DNA of 64,000 nt from Balneolaceae bacterium (GTDB lineage Bacteria > Bacteroidota > Rhodothermia > Balneolales > Balneolaceae): the NCBI GenBank assembly GCA_017640665.1, contig JAEPQE010000005.1:85301-149300 (forward strand). Reading direction: 5' to 3'. A program made the translations under genes and the position numbers. This document shows, piece by piece, positions 8,892-19,524 of this stretch; the stretch's first letter is position 1; each line of letters begins with the position of its first letter. The notes beneath the pieces are model-generated. The model did no database searches. It had not been told where the DNA came from and was given only the letters and a program-made list of their open reading frames with translations.

Positions 8892-9070
8892 AAAATGATA
8901 CTGCAAGGAGTCAGTGAATTATATTTCTGATAAAGTTAATTTTGGCGAAACAATCTCATTAAATAAATACAAACTTTTGGCTATGAAAATGCTGCATTGT
9001 TCGTCTAAACGAACTGCCTCTGATTCACTTAATACTTTGTAAAGACTCATTCAATCTTAATTAAGGAAAT

Positions 9071-10114
9071 ATGTCTTTTATAGACTTTAATTACATTGTA
9101 CATGAAGCGTGGATGGCCTACGACAGTTCCCGTGAAATCATTCGTATTGAAGACATTAGTGCGAAAGTTTCTACGAATCATGTGTACCGTATTACATTAA
9201 AAGACCACAACTTCATAGTTGCAAAGCTCTCTTATTTTGGAAAGTTCGAGCATTTTGTGGAAGACCATACCATCATAAACGCGCTTTCCAACAACTTACC
9301 TTCTCCATTCGAAAATTTTCTGGCTCGCTCTTTAATGAAAGGAAACGAGCTGTTTGTGCATCGTCATCAAAGTGAGGCGATTGATGCCTGGGTAGTGTTT
9401 TATCGTCCTATTAAAATCAAGAACAAGCTACCAAGACGACTTAGCGAACATCAAATCAAACAGATAGGACGTGAAGCCGCTAAATTCCATAAAGCGTGCC
9501 ATACCGTACGGGGAACCCTCCCTCCTTCTGCAAAAAGCATGCTGGTAGATGTTGATGGGCTACTAAATGATTTGAATACCGAAGAAGGGGCATTTCATTT
9601 TCATCAATACAGTGATTTGATCAAAAAGCAATGCGAAACCTTCAAAGAAAATTATGGGAAGCTGGATGCAGACTCGTTTGATACAATTCCAGTGTTTGTA
9701 GACTGGAATATTGGAAATTTCTCCGTCAATGATAACTTCCGTTTTTTCTCACGATGGGATTACGACTGGTTCCGTATGAGCTCCCGCATCATGGATTTCT
9801 ATTTCTTCAGTCGTGTTGTTTCTGATGTTGGCGACAGAACTATCTTTACTTACAACATCGATATTTTGATGGAAGAACGGTTTATCCTCTTTTTGAAAAG
9901 CTACCATGAGGTATTTCCACTTACAGAGAAGGAAATCCTGCTTCTTAGAGAAACCTACCGGTTCTTTCTGCTTACTTATGTAGTAAAATATGGACGTTAT
10001 TTTTTCCACGAAGTATTTGCTACAAAACTCCAAAAGGAAACTTTCGATATCCATCTTCCTGCTATAGACAAAAAATTTGATCCCAAACCTTTACTAAAAG
10101 CCCTCAACCTTTAA
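9071..10114 (+). CDS. Aminoglycoside phosphotransferase/choline kinase-fold protein
   Basis: 347 residues of kinase-like fold. VAKLSYFG carries the ATP-binding Lys (K52). The catalytic loop reads VDWNIGNF (D211, N216), where the usual family motif begins HGD, and the metal-binding aspartates follow in RWDYDWFR (D230/D232). So the catalytic Asp, Asn and metal Asp are kept while the loop His is replaced. The substrate is likely a small hydroxyl compound such as a sugar, choline or amino alcohol. It is followed after 2 nt by a HAD protein and the two are surely co-translated. A TAATTTTG box at 8937-8944 upstream resembles a -7 promoter element. Confidence 0.8.
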   Translation: MSFIDFNYIVHEAWMAYDSSREIIRIEDISAKVSTNHVYRITLKDHNFIVAKLSYFGKFEHFVEDHTIINALSNNLPSPFENFLARSLMKGNELFVHRHQSEAIDAWVVFYRPIKIKNKLPRRLSEHQIKQIGREAAKFHKACHTVRGTLPPSAKSMLVDVDGLLNDLNTEEGAFHFHQYSDLIKKQCETFKENYGKLDADSFDTIPVFVDWNIGNFSVNDNFRFFSRWDYDWFRMSSRIMDFYFFSRVVSDVGDRTIFTYNIDILMEERFILFLKSYHEVFPLTEKEILLLRETYRFFLLTYVVKYGRYFFHEVFATKLQKETFDIHLPAIDKKFDPKPLLKALNL

Positions 10115-10116
10115 TT

Positions 10117-10965
10117 ATGAGTTACCCTTCTTTTTTCGACATTGCCAAAGATTTTAAAGTGATTATGCTCGATTCTTATGGAGTTGTTAAAAATCACCGG
10201 GGTCTAATTTCCGGAATAGACAAAACTATTGATTGGATAAAGGGGGAAGGCAAAACTTTTCGCTTGCTCACTAACGATGCCTCGCGAAGTCAGCATCAGC
10301 AAATGGAAAGCCTGGCTTCACTTGGGCTTCCAGGGATAGAACTCCATGAAATTGTCACCTCCGGAATGATGGCTAAACAGTTTCTGCAACAAAAAATCAC
10401 AGACGGTCGAATTGCCTACCTGGGCACAGAAAATTCTGCGGAGTATATTCTTCAGTCCGGCTTGCAGCACGTGGCGGTAAGTGATGTTGACCTGGAAAAT
10501 ATTGATGATATCTCCGCTTTTGTTTTCCTGGATGATGAAGGGTTCGACTGGAATACCGATATAAATAAAACAGTAAATTTGCTCCGAAAGAAAACGATGC
10601 CGGTGATTCTGGCTAACTCTGACAAGTTTTATCCCGTAGCTAAAAATGATGTGGCTGTGGCTACCGGAGGGATAGCCAAATTAGTAGAAAGCATGCTCCG
10701 TAAAAAATTTATCCACTTCGGAAAGCCCGACTCCCAAATGTTTATGTATGCTTATGAAAGGCTCGTAGATGAGCTTGGAGAAATAGATAAAAGTGACATT
10801 CTGATGGTTGGTGATACTTTGGAAACGGATATTTTGGGAGGAAATAAATTCGGTGTAAAAACAATGCTGGTACTTTCAGGAAATACCCGCGAAGACCGTG
10901 TAGAATCGAATATTAGTTCTTCAGGAATTATTCCCGATTACATTTGTGAATCGGTGGTGGAGTAA
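10117..10965 (+). CDS. HAD-IIA (NagD-like) hydrolase with altered active site
   Basis: 282 residues. HAD motifs appear in order: motif I LDSYGVV (D19), motif II LTNDASRS (T52/N53), Lys203 in FGKPDSQM and motif III VGDTLETDILGG (D233, D238). The cap arrangement and spacing fit subclass IIA (NagD, phosphoglycolate phosphatase, pyridoxal phosphatase). The general acid, normally Asp two residues after the nucleophile (DxD), is Tyr21 here. A DxY motif is typical of haloacid dehalogenases, not of IIA phosphatases, so ordinary phosphatase activity is doubtful. It is paired with the upstream kinase-like gene. Confidence 0.85.
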   Translation: MSYPSFFDIAKDFKVIMLDSYGVVKNHRGLISGIDKTIDWIKGEGKTFRLLTNDASRSQHQQMESLASLGLPGIELHEIVTSGMMAKQFLQQKITDGRIAYLGTENSAEYILQSGLQHVAVSDVDLENIDDISAFVFLDDEGFDWNTDINKTVNLLRKKTMPVILANSDKFYPVAKNDVAVATGGIAKLVESMLRKKFIHFGKPDSQMFMYAYERLVDELGEIDKSDILMVGDTLETDILGGNKFGVKTMLVLSGNTREDRVESNISSSGIIPDYICESVVE

Positions 10966-10966
10966 A

Positions 10967-11935
10967 ATGTATTTAAAAAAGATTTTCTATATAACCTGCA
11001 TTATAATTCTGGCAACATGTTCATCCTCAAAAAAAACCAGTAAGCGGAATTTTTCAGGTGAAATAGTTTATAAAACTATTATTAAACCCAAAACTGAAGC
11101 TCTTAATGTTGACAGCCTGATGCAGTCTTTGCAAGGTGATGAGACCCGATATATAATAAATGATAGCTTATACAAGTCTTCATATTATTCGGATGGAGAG
11201 TTTACTTACTCATTTACTTACGATTCAAAAACGAAACGAATGTATGATTACAGAACTGGAATGCAGTATGTAACATACAGAGACTCTCGTGCACCAAATG
11301 AGACAGAGCTAGATATAAAAATCAATAGAGATTCTGTAATTTCAATCTTGGGGTATAAAGCTTATCAGACTATTAACAATACTTATGATTATAGTACAAC
11401 CACTTATTATTCTGATGCGATAAGAATTAAGTATTCAGCATTTGAAGACCATAATGTAGGCCATTGGTACGAACGGCTACAACTAACTAATGGGGCTATT
11501 TCTTTAAAGAGTATCACTTATAAAGAAACGCACTTAGAAATTCTAGAAGCTGTAGAAGTTAAACACCGGGAACTCAAACCGGAGGAGTTCGAACTTCCGG
11601 AAGGATTACCTGTAATTGCTTCTTATTCTGTTCTGGACGAACAAGTAGAGTTAATTAGCCCAACACCTAATCAGATAAGGTGCTATCAATCAAAAATCGC
11701 GGCAGCTCCCGATATCTATGAAAATGAAGACCGCGAATTTACTTCCTATGTAGCTTTTCTTGTAACGAAACAAGGAAAAGCTAAATTCGCCTACGCCGCG
11801 GAAGTTGATGATTATGGATTGTCAAAAATCGCGGTTGATATCATTGAGACTTGTAACCTGAACTTCAGGCCAGGAAAGAAAAACGGTGTAATAATCGAAA
11901 GCGAATCTTTCCTTCCTGTTTATTTTCAAATCTGA
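10967..11935 (+). CDS. GLPGLI-like lipoprotein with TonB_C-like C-terminus
   Basis: 322 residues from the ATG at 10967, one base after the HAD stop codon; the longer reading frame from 10946 lacks a leader. A hydrophobic leader ends IILATCSSS, a plausible Bacteroidota lipobox with Cys18. The middle (about 25-200) has the alternating strand pattern GEIVYK...DSLYKSSYYSDGE of GLPGLI-family secreted proteins. The last 90 residues resemble a TonB C-terminal domain (YVAFLVTKQGKAKF...NLNFRPGKKNG). No function is assigned. Its stop is 2 nt from the convergent M20 peptidase. Confidence 0.7.
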   Translation: MYLKKIFYITCIIILATCSSSKKTSKRNFSGEIVYKTIIKPKTEALNVDSLMQSLQGDETRYIINDSLYKSSYYSDGEFTYSFTYDSKTKRMYDYRTGMQYVTYRDSRAPNETELDIKINRDSVISILGYKAYQTINNTYDYSTTTYYSDAIRIKYSAFEDHNVGHWYERLQLTNGAISLKSITYKETHLEILEAVEVKHRELKPEEFELPEGLPVIASYSVLDEQVELISPTPNQIRCYQSKIAAAPDIYENEDREFTSYVAFLVTKQGKAKFAYAAEVDDYGLSKIAVDIIETCNLNFRPGKKNGVIIESESFLPVYFQI

Positions 11936-11937
11936 TG

Positions 11938-13230
11938 TTATTTACTCAACCTATACAGTAACAATGCTGCTCGTTTTGACTGTCTTGGTAACTGATTGAT
12001 GTAGCCCAGTTCGTTTACGGTATGGCCATCAGTTCCACTCATTCCTAATGCGTCGATTGCCATATCCACATGGGTTGCAGTAAAAGAAACATCTGCAGCG
12101 CCTGCCCGGAGTGGGTTAACCGCAACTACTTTACCAAAACCTAAATCCTGACTTACCTGACTATAGATTTCCAGCAATTTGTAGTTTCCATCGGTTGGAG
12201 CCATCGGTGGATATCCTTCATCAAACTCTATGACAGCAGATGTACCGGGAAGATTTCTGCTTACAATTTCTCTCATTTTATCCTTTACGCGTTCTTCTTG
12301 TTCTGGTGAAAGCGCTCTTAAATCACCTGCTACGATAGCGGTTTCTGCAACCACATTAGTTTTGCCAAATGCCGAACCGCTGTTGGCTCCTTTATCTTGA
12401 TTTACGGTAGTTCCGCCAATAATCCTTCCAGGGTTGAAGGTCAGAAACTCTTCATCTCTAAGCTCTTCGTAGAATGCTAAAAGTATTCTGGACGCTTCGA
12501 ATACAGCTCCAACCCCAATATCTTCCCGAAAAATCTGTGAGGAGTGTGCCGGGGTTCCGGTCACATTCAGCTCCCATCCGATAGATCCTCGACGTGAGAC
12601 GTTTGCTGTTTTAGGACTTCCATCTCCGTTTTCAAAGCCTAATGAAATATCTGCCCATTTGGCAGCGTCAATAAGTGCCTTTTTGGATAAATCGAGAGGA
12701 CGTCCACTAAGTTCTTCATCTCCCGTTATCACAATTTTTATGTTCATATCGTCCAGTGCACCAGCTTCTTTAAGAGCACGCAGGGCCTGAAGCATGATCA
12801 CATTTCCACCTTTCATATCCGCGATTCCAGGACCCTTTGCAGTGGTATCGTTCACCATTTCGAATTTCTGAAAAGGACTATCGGGTTCGAAAACGGTATC
12901 TAAATGTCCGATCAACATAATCTTCGGTGCATCTTCACTTCCAAGGTGCTCTGCAACTAAATGACCAGCTCGATTCCATTCAGCTCCATCCTCAAACCAG
13001 GTTTTAAAACCAAGTGCTTCGAAATGAGGGATCAGATGTTCAGCTGTTGCCTTCACCCCATCAAAATTCATGGTTCCGCTATTTATATTGATACTCTCAA
13101 TCAGAAGCTCGAGTGCTTCATCATTGGTCTGATCGATATGATTAATCATGAGCTGCTCTATTTCAGAAACTTGGGCAGCGGAATTAACTGCTATTACAGT
13201 TAAAAAAAGTATAGTTAGTAGATTTCTCAT
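11938..13230 (-). CDS. Secreted M20 family metallopeptidase (glutamate carboxypeptidase-like)
   Basis: 430 residues with a signal peptide ([20 protein letters not shown]). M20 metal ligands are visible: H109 and D111 in GHLDTVF, bridging D138 in GIADMKGG, the general base/ligand pair E172-E173 in TGDEELSG, and Glu200. The dimerisation domain starts near residue 210. It resembles carboxypeptidase G2/glutamate carboxypeptidases that cut C-terminal Glu or other residues from peptides or folates. The ATG overlaps the gcvP stop by 4 nt (ATGA), so it is translated by coupling from gcvP. The pairing is metabolically unexplained. Confidence 0.9.
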   Translation of the reverse strand: MRNLLTILFLTVIAVNSAAQVSEIEQLMINHIDQTNDEALELLIESININSGTMNFDGVKATAEHLIPHFEALGFKTWFEDGAEWNRAGHLVAEHLGSEDAPKIMLIGHLDTVFEPDSPFQKFEMVNDTTAKGPGIADMKGGNVIMLQALRALKEAGALDDMNIKIVITGDEELSGRPLDLSKKALIDAAKWADISLGFENGDGSPKTANVSRRGSIGWELNVTGTPAHSSQIFREDIGVGAVFEASRILLAFYEELRDEEFLTFNPGRIIGGTTVNQDKGANSGSAFGKTNVVAETAIVAGDLRALSPEQEERVKDKMREIVSRNLPGTSAVIEFDEGYPPMAPTDGNYKLLEIYSQVSQDLGFGKVVAVNPLRAGAADVSFTATHVDMAIDALGMSGTDGHTVNELGYINQLPRQSKRAALLLYRLSK

Positions 13231-16121
13231 TCTTCAACCTCCTCAATTTCGTATGCATCAATAGGGATGCATGAACATATTAAATTTCTATCTCCGTAAG
13301 CGTCGTCCACTCTGGAGACGCTTGGCCAGAATTTATTATATCGAAGTTCTTCGATCGGAAACACTCCTTTTTCTCTGGAATAGCTTCTGTTCCAGTCTTC
13401 TCCTATCACCACTCTCATGGTGTGTGGTGCATGCTTCAACACATTGCTTTCCTTATCTGCTGAACCATCTTCTATTTCCCGGATTTCGTTTCGAATGCCA
13501 ATCATAGCTTCACAAAAACGATCCAGTTCTTCTTTACTTTCACTTTCGGTCGGCTCAATCATTAATGTGCCCGCTACCGGAAAACTCATTGTTGGAGCAT
13601 GAAAGCCATAATCCATTAGTCGTTTAGCTACATCCACGGCTTCAATTCCCGCTGATTGCTTGAATGGCCGAAGATCGATGATAAACTCATGTGCAGACCG
13701 CCCGGTTTTTCCGGTATATAAAATCGGATAGTGTTCTTCCAATCTGTCTTTGATGTAATTCGCATTCAGGATAGCAAGCCGGGTAGCATCCGTTAATCCC
13801 TCTACTCCCATCATTCTGATGTACGCATAGGAAATGGTGAGAATACTCGCGCTTCCATAAGGTGCAGCCGAAATTGCAGAGATTCCTTGTTCCCCACCTG
13901 TTTCAACAACAGAATGTCCTGATAAAAACGGGGTCAAATGTTTTGCTACTCCAATCGGTCCCATTCCGGGTCCTCCACCTCCGTGGGGGATACAAAACGT
14001 TTTGTGCAGGTTCAGGTGACATACATCCGCGCCAATTTCTCCCGGACTGGTTAAACCAACCTGGGCATTCATGTTAGCCCCATCCATATAGACCTGACCA
14101 CCGTGTTTGTGAATCACTTCACAAAATTCTTTCACTTTGTGCTCAAACACCCCATGCGTAGAAGGATAGGTGATCATTAAAGCAGCTAAGCGATCGCTGT
14201 ACTTTTCTGCCTTTTCAATTAAGTCTTCGGTAGAAATGTTTCCAAACTTATCGGTTGCAACTACTACTACATCCATTCCGGCCATTACCGCACTAGCCGG
14301 ATTCGTTCCGTGTGCCGAAGCGGGAATCAAAGCTACGTTTCTGTGATGATCCCCCCTGCTTTGATGATAAGCCCTGATGGTCATTAAGCCTGCATACTCG
14401 CCTTGTGCACCAGAATTTGGCTGTAAAGAAATGGAATCAAAACCAGTGATTTCGCACAACCATGCATTCAAATCATCAAAAAGCTGAGTGTATCCCTCTG
14501 TCTGATCTTTTGGCGCGAAGGGATGAATCTGTCCAAATTCAGGCCAGGTCACCGGAATCATTTCAGCAGTAGCATTTAATTTCATTGTACAAGAGCCCAG
14601 AGAAATCATGGAGTGAACCAGAGAAAGATCTTTGTTCTCCAGCTGTTTCATATAACGAAGCATCTCATGCTCGGTTTGATACAATTGGAACACAGGATGA
14701 TCCATATAGTCGGAATTTCGGGTTAGCGATTCCGGTAAGTTTAATTCAACTTCTTCTGCATGAGCAGCGACATCAAAATTAGAAGTTCTTCCTTCTGCTT
14801 CCGCAAAAATAGAAAGTACCAGTCTTACATCATCCAGCTCTTTAGCTTCATCAAAGGCTATACCAATTCTGCCATCTCCAGAGTAACGAAAGTTCACTTC
14901 TTTAGACTCGGCTATCTTGCGAACTTTCTTCTCATTTGCTTTAACCGTAATGGTATCAAAGAACGTTTTAGTCTCTACTTCAAGGCCCAAAGCTTCTAAA
15001 CCGGATTTGGTAAGTTTAGCTAACCCATGAATTTTAGAAGCGATATTCTTTAATCCTTCAGGACCATGATACACACCATACATTCCAGCCATTACAGCGA
15101 GCAGCACCTGCGCTGTACAGATGTTTGATGTAGCTTTTTCACGGCGAATATGTTGTTCCCTGGTTTGGAGTGCCATTCGGTACGCGGGCTTGCCTTCAGC
15201 GTCCTGCGTTACCCCGATAATTCGGCCAGGAATTTGTCTTTTAAAACCTTCTTTGGTAGCAAAATACGCAGCGTGTGGCCCCCCATATCCCATTGGAACT
15301 CCAAAACGTTGCGTTGTTCCTACAACTACATCAGCTCCCATTTCTCCGGGAGGAGTTAATAATGTGAGGCTCAATAAATCTGCCGCAACAACAGCATGTA
15401 CCTGATGTTCCTTTGCAGCTGCAATCACGCTCGAATAATCTTCTACAGAGCCATCCGTTGCCGGATACTGAAGGAGCATTCCATATAATTCCGGATTGGT
15501 TACATCCAATTCTTTGTGATTCCCAACAACAATCTCTACCCCTATTGGCTCTGCTCTTGTTTGGAGTACATCAATCGTTTGGGGATGACATAATTCACTT
15601 ACAAAAAACTGATTTGCCCCCTTCCGTTTTGCTCCTTTTCGTTGTCCAAGCAACATACTCATTGCTTCTGCTGCCGCAGTTCCTTCATCAAGTAAAGAAG
15701 CATTAGCAATCTCCATCCCGGTTAAATCACTAACCATAGTCTGAAAATTGATGAGCGCCTCTAATCGTCCCTGAGCAATTTCTGCCTGATAAGGAGTATA
15801 TGCTGTATACCAGGCAGGATTTTCCAGGATATTTCGTTTTATCACATTCGGAACATGAGTGTCGTAGTAGCCCATCCCGATAAACGACTTGTAGATTTTA
15901 TTCTTTGACGCCAGTGCTTTGAATTCCTCTAAAAAATCGACTTCACTAAGTGCTTCAGGAAGATTTAGAGGTCCTGACAGGCGAATTCCATCAGGAATAG
16001 TTTCATCGATAAGCTGATCAAGGCTGTCTGCCTTAATCGTATTCAACATGTGTTTTGTAGCCTGTGAATCTGATCCGTTATGACGTGATGCAAAGAGTTC
16101 TTTCTTAAAGTCGATACTCAT
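13227..16121 (-). CDS. gcvP: Glycine dehydrogenase (decarboxylating), P protein
   Basis: 964 residues, full length for the single-chain P protein of the glycine cleavage system. It decarboxylates glycine with PLP and passes the aminomethyl group to lipoyl-GcvH. The PLP lysine is K707 in [18 protein letters not shown], preceded by a glycine-rich loop. The N-terminal half starts with FASRHNGSD, equivalent to the usual RHIGP. It is transcribed ahead of the M20 peptidase with an ATGA overlap; gcvT and gcvH are not in this window. No glycine riboswitch was recognised in the 268 bp upstream. Confidence 0.97.
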   Translation of the reverse strand: MSIDFKKELFASRHNGSDSQATKHMLNTIKADSLDQLIDETIPDGIRLSGPLNLPEALSEVDFLEEFKALASKNKIYKSFIGMGYYDTHVPNVIKRNILENPAWYTAYTPYQAEIAQGRLEALINFQTMVSDLTGMEIANASLLDEGTAAAEAMSMLLGQRKGAKRKGANQFFVSELCHPQTIDVLQTRAEPIGVEIVVGNHKELDVTNPELYGMLLQYPATDGSVEDYSSVIAAAKEHQVHAVVAADLLSLTLLTPPGEMGADVVVGTTQRFGVPMGYGGPHAAYFATKEGFKRQIPGRIIGVTQDAEGKPAYRMALQTREQHIRREKATSNICTAQVLLAVMAGMYGVYHGPEGLKNIASKIHGLAKLTKSGLEALGLEVETKTFFDTITVKANEKKVRKIAESKEVNFRYSGDGRIGIAFDEAKELDDVRLVLSIFAEAEGRTSNFDVAAHAEEVELNLPESLTRNSDYMDHPVFQLYQTEHEMLRYMKQLENKDLSLVHSMISLGSCTMKLNATAEMIPVTWPEFGQIHPFAPKDQTEGYTQLFDDLNAWLCEITGFDSISLQPNSGAQGEYAGLMTIRAYHQSRGDHHRNVALIPASAHGTNPASAVMAGMDVVVVATDKFGNISTEDLIEKAEKYSDRLAALMITYPSTHGVFEHKVKEFCEVIHKHGGQVYMDGANMNAQVGLTSPGEIGADVCHLNLHKTFCIPHGGGGPGMGPIGVAKHLTPFLSGHSVVETGGEQGISAISAAPYGSASILTISYAYIRMMGVEGLTDATRLAILNANYIKDRLEEHYPILYTGKTGRSAHEFIIDLRPFKQSAGIEAVDVAKRLMDYGFHAPTMSFPVAGTLMIEPTESESKEELDRFCEAMIGIRNEIREIEDGSADKESNVLKHAPHTMRVVIGEDWNRSYSREKGVFPIEELRYNKFWPSVSRVDDAYGDRNLICSCIPIDAYEIEEVEE

Positions 16122-16322
16122 TAGGAAATAGTCCTATATTTAGATTGCTAAGGTAGTTAAAGTCACCGTTATGTGTTCTGAACAAATGTTGACTTAGGAA
16201 GTTCCAAGACGGTTTCCAAAAGTACGGAAAATCAGATTTAAATAAGCGTAAAAACTACATGCGAAAATATTATTTCTCCTTTTTTTTTGATTTATTCTTT
16301 TCTGCTTATCGTAAGCTAGTTG

Positions 16323-16345
16323 TATTCACTCAAATAATGTGAATA
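16323..16345. promoter_or_regulatory. Perfect 7-bp inverted repeat upstream of the propeller pair
   Basis: TATTCAC (16323-16329) and GTGAATA (16339-16345) are perfectly complementary around 9 nt. The pair lies 45-67 bp upstream of the ATG at 16390 and in the gap divergent from gcvP. It could be an operator or an mRNA hairpin; no T run follows, so it is not a terminator. Confidence 0.35.
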
Positions 16346-16389
16346 GCACCTTAAAAGCTTTATGCAATATTAATTATTCAAATAATTCT

Positions 16390-18393
16390 ATGGATACTCT
16401 CAAAAAGAACGGGATCACCACACTTCTTTTCATGCTTTCTTTTTTGATGCTTACGGGCGTCACAAATGCACAAGAAAAGAGCATTGTTTTCGAAATGGAT
16501 CAACTTTCTCTACAAATTGATGAAGAAACAGAAATTACCGCCAAAGTTGTTGACTCAGATGGAAATGTATTACCTGATACGGTAATGTTTTTTTCCGGGA
16601 ATAGACGATCATTAATTGTAAGCCAATTGGGAAGAGTTAAAGCCATTAAGCCCGGTTCTTACTCAATCATTGCAATCACACTTGGTGAAAATCGGGTACG
16701 AAAAGTTCTGCCTGTTATGGTTGAGTTTCCACCAGTTACATCGGTACAGTTTACAACCAAACCTGAGAATGTGTATGCCGGAACCTCTTTCCCACTTCAC
16801 TTTGAAGTGAAAGATGCAGCAGGTGCCATCAGAGAAAATGTGGATGTAATGGTTAGTAGTTCTGATAAAGATGTGATTTCAATTAATCAATTCAATGATT
16901 TAAGAGCTTCAAAAAAGGGTACTGTAACTTTAACTGCGAAAGCTGAAGATATTACTGTAGAATGGAAGATAAATGTTAAAGAAAACCCTACGGCTTCTGT
17001 TTCATTATCCTATAATTATGAGGACAAAGCCATTCGTACAGGTGATGTAATTCGCTTCGAGGCATCCGCTTTAGATCGAAGAGATCGCGAAGTGCCAGAT
17101 GCCCCCATAAATTATACTTTTATTTCGTCCCCTGATGATAATCTAGGTCAGGGAGCTTCTGCTCAAATGGAACAGGACGGACGATTTGTAGCCAATCACC
17201 CGGGCAAATACACCGTAATGGCTCGTTCAGGAAATATGGTAGCAGAAACTTCTTTCCGGGTGGATAAACGCAATGTTCAACGTCCGATTGAAGTGGTTGG
17301 GAAAGGAATTGTACCCGATGTTAAAACCTCGGATCTATGGGTTTGGGAAGGTGTTGACGGTCGCGATTATGCAGTTACCGGAACCTGGGGAGCTCGTGGA
17401 GAGGCCTTCTTTTGGGATGTAACTGATCCAACAAATATCCACACGATTGATACAGTACAAGTAGATGCACGAACTGTAAATGACGTTAAGGTTTCTGAAG
17501 ACGGCACTATTGCAGTAATCACACGTGAAGGAGCTTCAGATCGTAAAAATGGAATTATTATTCTTGATGTGACTGATCCCTCCAACGTAGAAATTCTATC
17601 AGAGTATAATGAAGACCTTACCGGCGGTGTACATAATGCTTTTATCTACGAAAACCATGTGTATGCGGTAAACAACGGCCGTAAGTACGACATCATTAAT
17701 ATTGAAGACCCAAGAAATCCAAGAACTGTTAGCCAGTTTGAGTTAGACACTCCGGGTCACGCCATCCATGATGTATGGATTCAAGATGGAATCGCCTACT
17801 CCTCAAACTGGGGTGATGGAGTAATCGCTGTTGATATTGGAAGTAACACTTCTGCTGATATGCCAGGTGCTGGTGGTTCACCGGAAAATCCGGTTCCACT
17901 AGGCAGTTATACCTATCCAAGCGGATGGAATCATGCCGCCTTTCCATTTAAAAGTAAGTCAACCGGTGATTTCTATATCGCTGCAGGTGATGAAGCTTTC
18001 CCTTATGGGTTAGACAGGCAAGGACCAAACCGTGCTGCCGGGTGGGTTCATTTTGTTAAATTTGATGGCTGGGATAATCCAAAAGAAGTAGCTCGCTATC
18101 AGGTTCCAGAAGCCGGATCCCACAATTACTGGATTGAAGATGATATCATGTACGCCGCTTTTTATAATGGTGGTCTGCGCATTGTCGATATATCCGGAGA
18201 ATTAATGGGAGACCTATACCAGCAAGGTCGTGAGATAGGAATGTTCCTTCCTACCGATAAAGATGCAGCAATCCCAAATGCGCCATTTACCTGGGGTCCA
18301 ATGCCCTATAAAGGCCTGATTTATCTCTCAGACTGGAACTCAGGAATTTGGGCAGTAAGAGTCGGAGAGGATCCAACCGCAGGAACAAACTAA
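16390..18393 (+). CDS. Secreted Ig-like/LVIVD beta-propeller protein
   Basis: 667 residues from the ATG at 16390; a GTG at 16339 would give 17 extra residues in front of the signal peptide (cleavage near TNAQ). The N-terminal third holds about three bacterial Ig-like (Big_2-type) domains, each ending in GxYxIxA or GTVTLTAKA-like strands. The C-terminal half is a propeller of LVIVD-type repeats: IIILDVTDPSNVEIL, YDIINIEDPRNPRTV, GVIAVDI and LRIVDISGE. Such proteins are cell-surface or periplasmic with unknown ligands. It lies 15 nt before a second propeller gene, evidently the same operon. Confidence 0.82.
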   Translation: MDTLKKNGITTLLFMLSFLMLTGVTNAQEKSIVFEMDQLSLQIDEETEITAKVVDSDGNVLPDTVMFFSGNRRSLIVSQLGRVKAIKPGSYSIIAITLGENRVRKVLPVMVEFPPVTSVQFTTKPENVYAGTSFPLHFEVKDAAGAIRENVDVMVSSSDKDVISINQFNDLRASKKGTVTLTAKAEDITVEWKINVKENPTASVSLSYNYEDKAIRTGDVIRFEASALDRRDREVPDAPINYTFISSPDDNLGQGASAQMEQDGRFVANHPGKYTVMARSGNMVAETSFRVDKRNVQRPIEVVGKGIVPDVKTSDLWVWEGVDGRDYAVTGTWGARGEAFFWDVTDPTNIHTIDTVQVDARTVNDVKVSEDGTIAVITREGASDRKNGIIILDVTDPSNVEILSEYNEDLTGGVHNAFIYENHVYAVNNGRKYDIINIEDPRNPRTVSQFELDTPGHAIHDVWIQDGIAYSSNWGDGVIAVDIGSNTSADMPGAGGSPENPVPLGSYTYPSGWNHAAFPFKSKSTGDFYIAAGDEAFPYGLDRQGPNRAAGWVHFVKFDGWDNPKEVARYQVPEAGSHNYWIEDDIMYAAFYNGGLRIVDISGELMGDLYQQGREIGMFLPTDKDAAIPNAPFTWGPMPYKGLIYLSDWNSGIWAVRVGEDPTAGTN

Positions 18394-18408
18394 ATTGAAA
18401 AAGCTTCT

Positions 18409-19524
18409 ATGAAAAAAGCATCTAGTATATTTCTTATCAGTTTTGCCCTTTTATGTAATATGAATGGGTTCACTCAGGAGTATTACTTATATGTAGCCGC
18501 CGAATCAGAAGACCAGGTTCATCTGGTTCATTTCGATGCTGAAACCGGCAAGGGCAAAATTGCCAAAACTATTGATGTAGGGCGATATCCTACAGAAATT
18601 GACGGCCCTCACGGTATCTCTGTTTCTCCTGATGGTGAGTATTGGTACGTGTCTATTGCCCACGGGAACCCCTATGGGATGCTCGCCAAATATAAAACCG
18701 GAACTGATGAACTCGTAGCAACAACTGACCTTGGGATGTTTCCCGCGACAATGGAAATCTCTGAGCAAACAGGATTGCTTTATGTGGTGAATTTTAACCT
18801 TCATGGAGAAATGAAACCAAGTACGGTTTCTGTTGTAGAGCCAGAAAGTATGTTTCGACTTACTGATATTGAAACCGGGATTATGCCTCACGGCTCAAGA
18901 ATCAGCCCATCGGGCAAACACCAATATCATGTATCTATGATGACCGATGAGTTGATTGAGGTGAATACAACTTCCATGGAAGTTTCCCGCCGACTCAAAC
19001 TTTCTGAATCGGAGTCAATGGGTGGAATGGATCATTCCAGTATGGATCACTCTGCAATGAATCATGGAGATATGAAGCATAAGCCTGTTGAAAAACCTAC
19101 CTGGGCAGATCCTCACCCTACAAAACCTTTCGTGTATGTAGCCGGAAACGGATCTGATGAATTGATCGAAATCAATACAGAGACATGGGAAATAACCCGT
19201 AGGTTTGAAACCGGTAAAGCTCCATATAACCTTGAAGTAAGCCCAGATGGAAAACTTGTTGTTGTAAGCTATAAAGGGGAGGGCTCAACCGGTGTTTGGG
19301 ATATTGAATCTGGCAAAGAACTTGCGAAAATTGCAAATACCCGCAGAGTAAGTCATGGTGTCACTATCTCTCCCGATAGCAAATATGCTTTTATCTCGGT
19401 TGAAGGAATTGGTGGAGAGCCAGGTTCAGTGGATATAATTAATCTGGAAACAAATACCTTGGTTGATCACGTAGAAACCGGCAAGCAAGCTGGTGGAATC
19501 TACTTCTGGAAACAAGTGAATTAA
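18409..19524 (+). CDS. YncE-like secreted beta-propeller with Met/His-rich insert
   Basis: 371 residues with a signal peptide (MKKASSIFLISFALLCNMNG). Repeated PHGISVSPDGEYWYV, PHGSRISPSGKH, APYNLEVSPDGKLVVV and SHGVTISPDSKYAFI blades show a YncE/40-residue seven-bladed propeller. Residues 204-224 form an insert made almost only of Met, His, Asp, Ser and Gly (MGGMDHSSMDHSAMNHG followed by DMKH). That resembles the methionine/histidine motifs of periplasmic copper- or silver-binding proteins. Function is inferred to be extracytoplasmic, perhaps metal-related. Its stop codon shares the four bases TTAA with the convergent next gene. Confidence 0.82.
   Translation: MKKASSIFLISFALLCNMNGFTQEYYLYVAAESEDQVHLVHFDAETGKGKIAKTIDVGRYPTEIDGPHGISVSPDGEYWYVSIAHGNPYGMLAKYKTGTDELVATTDLGMFPATMEISEQTGLLYVVNFNLHGEMKPSTVSVVEPESMFRLTDIETGIMPHGSRISPSGKHQYHVSMMTDELIEVNTTSMEVSRRLKLSESESMGGMDHSSMDHSAMNHGDMKHKPVEKPTWADPHPTKPFVYVAGNGSDELIEINTETWEITRRFETGKAPYNLEVSPDGKLVVVSYKGEGSTGVWDIESGKELAKIANTRRVSHGVTISPDSKYAFISVEGIGGEPGSVDIINLETNTLVDHVETGKQAGGIYFWKQVN

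Noticed and set aside
8983..9042. A 19-codon frame (MKMLHCSSKRT...) with an upstream TAATTTTG box, a possible leader peptide for the kinase-like gene.
   Set aside because: No ribosome site, no repeated codons or attenuator hairpin, and chance frames of this length are common.
16122..16389. Possible glycine riboswitch upstream of gcvP.
   Set aside because: The minus-strand leader lacks the conserved glycine-aptamer core; only a 5-bp TAGGA/TCCTA repeat lies near the start.
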